Shown here in pieces: positions 4,149-6,413 of a stretch of 6,413 bases of DNA. Below the pieces are notes generated by a model, which was not told the DNA's origin, did no database searches, and worked only from the letters and a program-made list of their open reading frames with translations. The first letter of the stretch is position 1. Each line of letters opens with the position of its first letter. The position numbers and the translations under genes were made by a program. The DNA comes from Verrucomicrobiota bacterium (lineage in GTDB: Bacteria > Verrucomicrobiota > Verrucomicrobiia > Chthoniobacterales > Xiphinematobacteraceae): assembly GCA_003176035.1 (NCBI GenBank), contig PSRL01000193.1, positions 1 to 6,413 of the forward strand, read 5' to 3'.

Positions 4149-6413
4149 GAAATCCTCTCGGCTGTCGCGGCAACCTCCCGAGTGGATCGAGTGTCAGCTG
4201 TGGCCGGCGGCGATGCGGGGAGGCAAATCTCTCCCGCGGACTCCACCATCGAGGAGATCATAGCGGCTGCATGGCAGGATGCCATGGGGGTATCCCAGGT
4301 CGACGTTGACGCCAACTTCTTCGCGGTAGGCGGCGATTCACTGGCGGCAATCCGATGCCTTTCAAAGCTTCGCGGAAAGTTGCCAGTGATTTTGTCGATC
4401 ACCGACTTCTTTTCCGCCGGAACCGTCAATAGTCAGGCTGAACTCGTCAGGCAGCGCCTGCGTTCAGCAAGTGGCGAAGAGCATTCCGGGGGGAACTCGA
4501 CCAGTTGGGAACAGTCTCTGCTGGAACAGTCCATGTCGACAGCAGAACAGCCAATCGCCCACCTGGAATCGACAGGGCCATATCCGCTCAGCCCCGCTCA
4601 GCAGCGCATCTGGTTCATGGAGCAGTTGAACCCGGAGGTGCCGGTATACAACGAATCTGAGGCGGTTCGGCTCAGAGGCGATCTGAATGTGGATGCGCTT
4701 CAGCGCGCACTCGACACGATCGTTGATCGACACGAGATTCTGCGCTCCACGATCAGGATCATCGACGATGTTCCTCATGCTGTCGCCCATAACAATTGGC
4801 CGCTGCGATTCAAACAGATAGATCTAAGCGGGTTGCCTGCTGAAAAGCGCGAGTCGGAAGTCAATCGGCTGCTCATCGATGAGCCGCGGATTCTTTACGA
4901 CCTCAAAGCCGAACCGGGGATCCGCGTGACCGTATTGCGCCTCAGCCCACGGGACCATGTGCTCATCCTGATGATGCATCACATTGTGTGCGACTGGTCT
5001 TCGGAAGGAATCATCTGGCGCGAGCTCTCTGTCCTCTACCGCTCATTTCTCCGCGGTGAAACACCCACTCTCCCTGATCTGCGGATAAACAACAGGGATT
5101 ATGCAGCGTGGCATCAACAAAGGCTCGCCAAACCGAGCACAGCTGAGGACCTCAGTTTCTGGGAGACCAACCTTGGGGGAGCGCCCGAACTCCTCGAGTT
5201 ACCTGCGGACCGGGTTCGTCCAGCGGTCATGTCCTACAAGGGAAGACGGCTCCGCTGGAAGCTGAGTAGTGAGCTGACCGGAGCTCTCCGCAATACGAGC
5301 CGCCTGGAAAACACCAGCCTTTTTACTGTCTTCTCCGCTGCGCTGGATACATTGATTTATCGCTATACGGGAAACGATGACATCTGTTTGGGCGTCCCTT
5401 TGGGCGACCGCGATCAGTTCGAATTGCAATCAGTGATCGGCTTCCTCCTGCACACGCACGTATTGCGCACCAGACTCTCGGGGGATATGAGATTCCGTGA
5501 TCTTCTCGCTCGTGTGCAGAGTGGTGTCCTGGATCTTTATGTTCATCGCGCCGCCCCCTTCGACCAGGTTGTTCACAGACTCCGGCGGGGGCGGAATCTT
5601 AACTACGGGCCGCTTTTCCAGGTCATGATCAACTGGCGGGATCGGGAGCAGCAATTGTCCTTTATCGGCATGGAAGGGCTTGATGTGGAATCGCTCCTGT
5701 CGGAAAGCGGGACATCTAAATTCGATCTGCTGTTCTTTATTACGGACAATGGAGACGATCTCTCCCTGGAATTGGAGTACAGCACGGACCTGTTCGACGA
5801 AGATCGCTGCATGCGGATGCTGAAGCACTATCAGGGCCTGTTGGAAGCGATCGTATCCGATCCAGCCAAGAAGCTTGACGAATTCTCATTGCTCACTGGG
5901 AGCGAATACAAGCAACTCATTTATGACTGGAACGATACTGCGGCGGAATACCCCAAGAACCTGGGCCTGGGGCAGTTGATAGAAGCGCAGGTCGAACGGA
6001 CTCCAAATGCGGTCGCAGTGGTCTCCGGCGAGAATCGTCTAACGTTCCAAGAGCTGAACGCGCGTGCCAATCAGCTGGCCCGCGAGTTGCAAAAGCACGG
6101 AGCGGGGCCCGAATGCGTGGTCGGCCTGTACGTCCAGCGCTCCTCAAACCTCGTTGTGGCATTGCTGGGAATCGTGAAAACCGGGGCGGCATATTTGCCT
6201 CTGGATCCCCAGTTCCCGCGTGGGCGACTTGATTACATGCTCGAGGACAGCAAAGCTCGATGGTTGGTAACTGAACGCGGTCTCGTTGGAGATCTTCCAG
6301 CATTTTCCGGAACGGTCATTCTCCTGGACGACGAGGACTGGCTCGGCAACCGCAGCGACAATCTGGCCATCTCTGTCAGGCCCGAGCATTTGGGCTATCT
6401 GATCTACACCTCA
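2634..6413 (+). CDS. Non-ribosomal peptide synthetase, acyl-loading module plus first extension module (3' end beyond window)
   Basis: One uninterrupted frame of 1260 codons runs to the right edge with no stop. Domain order: adenylation 1 (residues 1-505), carrier (about 536-606), a Ser/Glu-rich linker (about 607-647), condensation (about 648-1085), adenylation 2 (from about 1112, cut at motif A3). ATG 2634 is chosen because AGAGGTG (2621-2627) lies 6 bases upstream and the protein begins in the way acyl-ligase domains normally begin. The gene starts 50 bases after the LeuA-like gene, with no terminator between, so the two are likely one operon. NRPSs work in the cytoplasm as thiotemplate assembly lines: adenylation domains activate acids with ATP, carrier domains hold them on phosphopantetheine, and condensation domains form amide bonds. 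The first adenylation domain is of the carboxylic-acid ligase kind, so the product is probably an N-acylated peptide. No frameshift or broken core motif is visible. The product is not identifiable from this window, and later modules and the release domain lie outside it. Confidence 0.93.
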   Translation, partial: MQIENVREAIDARAQEEPEGVLLISPETGASISCVQLREESIRLSEMLRHAGLQKGDKAAFLMDNGLLYTLVFLGSMYGGYVAVPLNVRAGMAQLSYMVDHCDAKVVFVEGQYEGLLKEALESVRRDIRVIVLDADAARLPDFATGPAGSDLAPLGTTDPCLLMYSSGSTGKPKGAIHTHASILVHGRNSIEAHQLSSADRSLLVLPLYHINAECVTLIPTLLSGGSVVVPHRFVVSKFWDWIDHYRVSWSALVPTIILDLVNWDDPGKDRRKEAFQRIRFLRSSSAPLAPSLHRQFVEKFKLPLLQAMGSTEGGNVFSNPVPPGENKIGSPGLPWGFETRIVDREGADVPAGEPGEVLLRGEGLMKEYYKDPEGTAAVVDSDGWLHTGDLARKDEDGFFFVVGRAKELIIKGGVNIAPRAIDEVLESHPAVLEAAAVGVPDPYFGEDAVAFVVRRPESDTDETELLAFCETRLGHFKTPSRIHFLQELPKGPSGKVQRLRLLDPEILSAVAATSRVDRVSAVAGGDAGRQISPADSTIEEIIAAAWQDAMGVSQVDVDANFFAVGGDSLAAIRCLSKLRGKLPVILSITDFFSAGTVNSQAELVRQRLRSASGEEHSGGNSTSWEQSLLEQSMSTAEQPIAHLESTGPYPLSPAQQRIWFMEQLNPEVPVYNESEAVRLRGDLNVDALQRALDTIVDRHEILRSTIRIIDDVPHAVAHNNWPLRFKQIDLSGLPAEKRESEVNRLLIDEPRILYDLKAEPGIRVTVLRLSPRDHVLILMMHHIVCDWSSEGIIWRELSVLYRSFLRGETPTLPDLRINNRDYAAWHQQRLAKPSTAEDLSFWETNLGGAPELLELPADRVRPAVMSYKGRRLRWKLSSELTGALRNTSRLENTSLFTVFSAALDTLIYRYTGNDDICLGVPLGDRDQFELQSVIGFLLHTHVLRTRLSGDMRFRDLLARVQSGVLDLYVHRAAPFDQVVHRLRRGRNLNYGPLFQVMINWRDREQQLSFIGMEGLDVESLLSESGTSKFDLLFFITDNGDDLSLELEYSTDLFDEDRCMRMLKHYQGLLEAIVSDPAKKLDEFSLLTGSEYKQLIYDWNDTAAEYPKNLGLGQLIEAQVERTPNAVAVVSGENRLTFQELNARANQLARELQKHGAGPECVVGLYVQRSSNLVVALLGIVKTGAAYLPLDPQFPRGRLDYMLEDSKARWLVTERGLVGDLPAFSGTVILLDDEDWLGNRSDNLAISVRPEHLGYLIYTS
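4239..4451 (+). other. Peptidyl/acyl carrier domain
   Basis: The motif NFFAVGGDSL (residues 561-570) is the standard carrier signature. Ser569 (codon 4338-4340) is the phosphopantetheine attachment site. The following helix AAIRCLSKLR and the segment up to about residue 606 complete a normal four-helix carrier of about 70 residues. It would carry the acid activated by adenylation 1. Confidence 0.9.
4575..5888 (+). other. Condensation domain
   Basis: Core motifs in order: SPAQQRIWFM (653-662, C1), RHEILRS (699-705, C2), MHHIVCDW (781-788, C3, catalytic H783), NRDYAAW (820-826, C4), IGFLLHTHVLR (935-945, C5), HRAAPFD (971-977, C6) and GPLFQVM (992-998, C7). The HHxxxD core is intact, so amide formation is expected. 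The residue after the Asp is Trp where Gly is usual. By position it accepts the acyl group from the loading carrier, so it should act as an acyl-accepting (starter-like) domain. I cannot assign its stereochemical subtype by eye. Confidence 0.88.
5967..6413 (+). other. Adenylation domain 2, amino-acid type (truncated by window edge)
   Basis: LTFQELNARANQLAREL (residues 1136-1152, A1) and KTGAAYLPLDPQFP (1182-1195, A2) are typical of NRPS amino-acid adenylation domains. The window ends inside A3, at LGYLIYTS (1253-1260). The specificity-determining residues (A4-A5) lie outside, so its amino acid cannot be predicted. Confidence 0.88.

Noticed and set aside
5430..5828. 132-codon open frame on the minus strand
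   Set aside because: It lies wholly inside the condensation domain, whose motifs are clear on the + strand; the minus-strand product has no recognisable motif. It is a shadow frame.
5917..6303. 128-codon minus-strand frame at the right edge
   Set aside because: It is antisense to adenylation domain 2, with Arg/Pro-rich, low-information translation.
1..6413. CRISPR arrays, tRNA or rRNA genes
   Set aside because: No regularly spaced repeats and no tRNA- or rRNA-like sequence were seen on either strand.

Overview
The window looks like the left edge of a bacterial non-ribosomal peptide biosynthetic locus. All supported genes are on the + strand. The first gene cluster edge holds a partial unknown gene and a small PilZ-domain protein whose sequence style resembles PilZ proteins of Acidobacteriota. 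GC is moderate to high in the large genes, and large NRPS genes beside an IS remnant fit a soil bacterium of that kind. The taxonomic assignment is an inference from protein style only.

Layout. Bases 2-172 hold the C-terminal end of an unidentified gene. Bases 233-613 encode a 126-residue PilZ-domain protein with degenerate c-di-GMP motifs. Bases 614-1255 have no intact gene. They contain a decayed IS3-type orfA remnant (about 739-959), then an AT-rich stretch (about 41% GC by hand count over 1021-1200) rich in inverted repeats. One near-match to a sigma-54 -24/-12 promoter lies between two palindromes of the form GGAAA-N4-TTTCC, and an 11-bp stem-loop lies just before the next translated region.

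A tightly packed run follows. A possible 34-codon small ORF (1256-1360) has its own Shine-Dalgarno sequence, and its stop codon overlaps the ribosome binding site of the next gene. That gene (1372-2583) is a 2-isopropylmalate/homocitrate-synthase-family enzyme of 403 residues that lacks the C-terminal regulatory domain of LeuA. After 50 bases an NRPS begins at 2634 and runs open off the right edge (1260 codons visible). Its order is an acyl/aryl-ligase-like adenylation domain, a carrier domain, a condensation domain, and an amino-acid adenylation domain cut at core motif A3.

How the genes may work together (inference): the Claisen-type synthase would make or elongate a 2-keto-acid-derived carboxylate. 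The first adenylation domain lacks amino-acid-activating hallmarks and would load a carboxylic acid onto the carrier domain. The condensation domain would then join it to the first amino acid chosen by the second adenylation domain, giving an N-acylated peptide. The synthase may instead supply an unusual amino acid used further down the assembly line. The window alone cannot decide between these.
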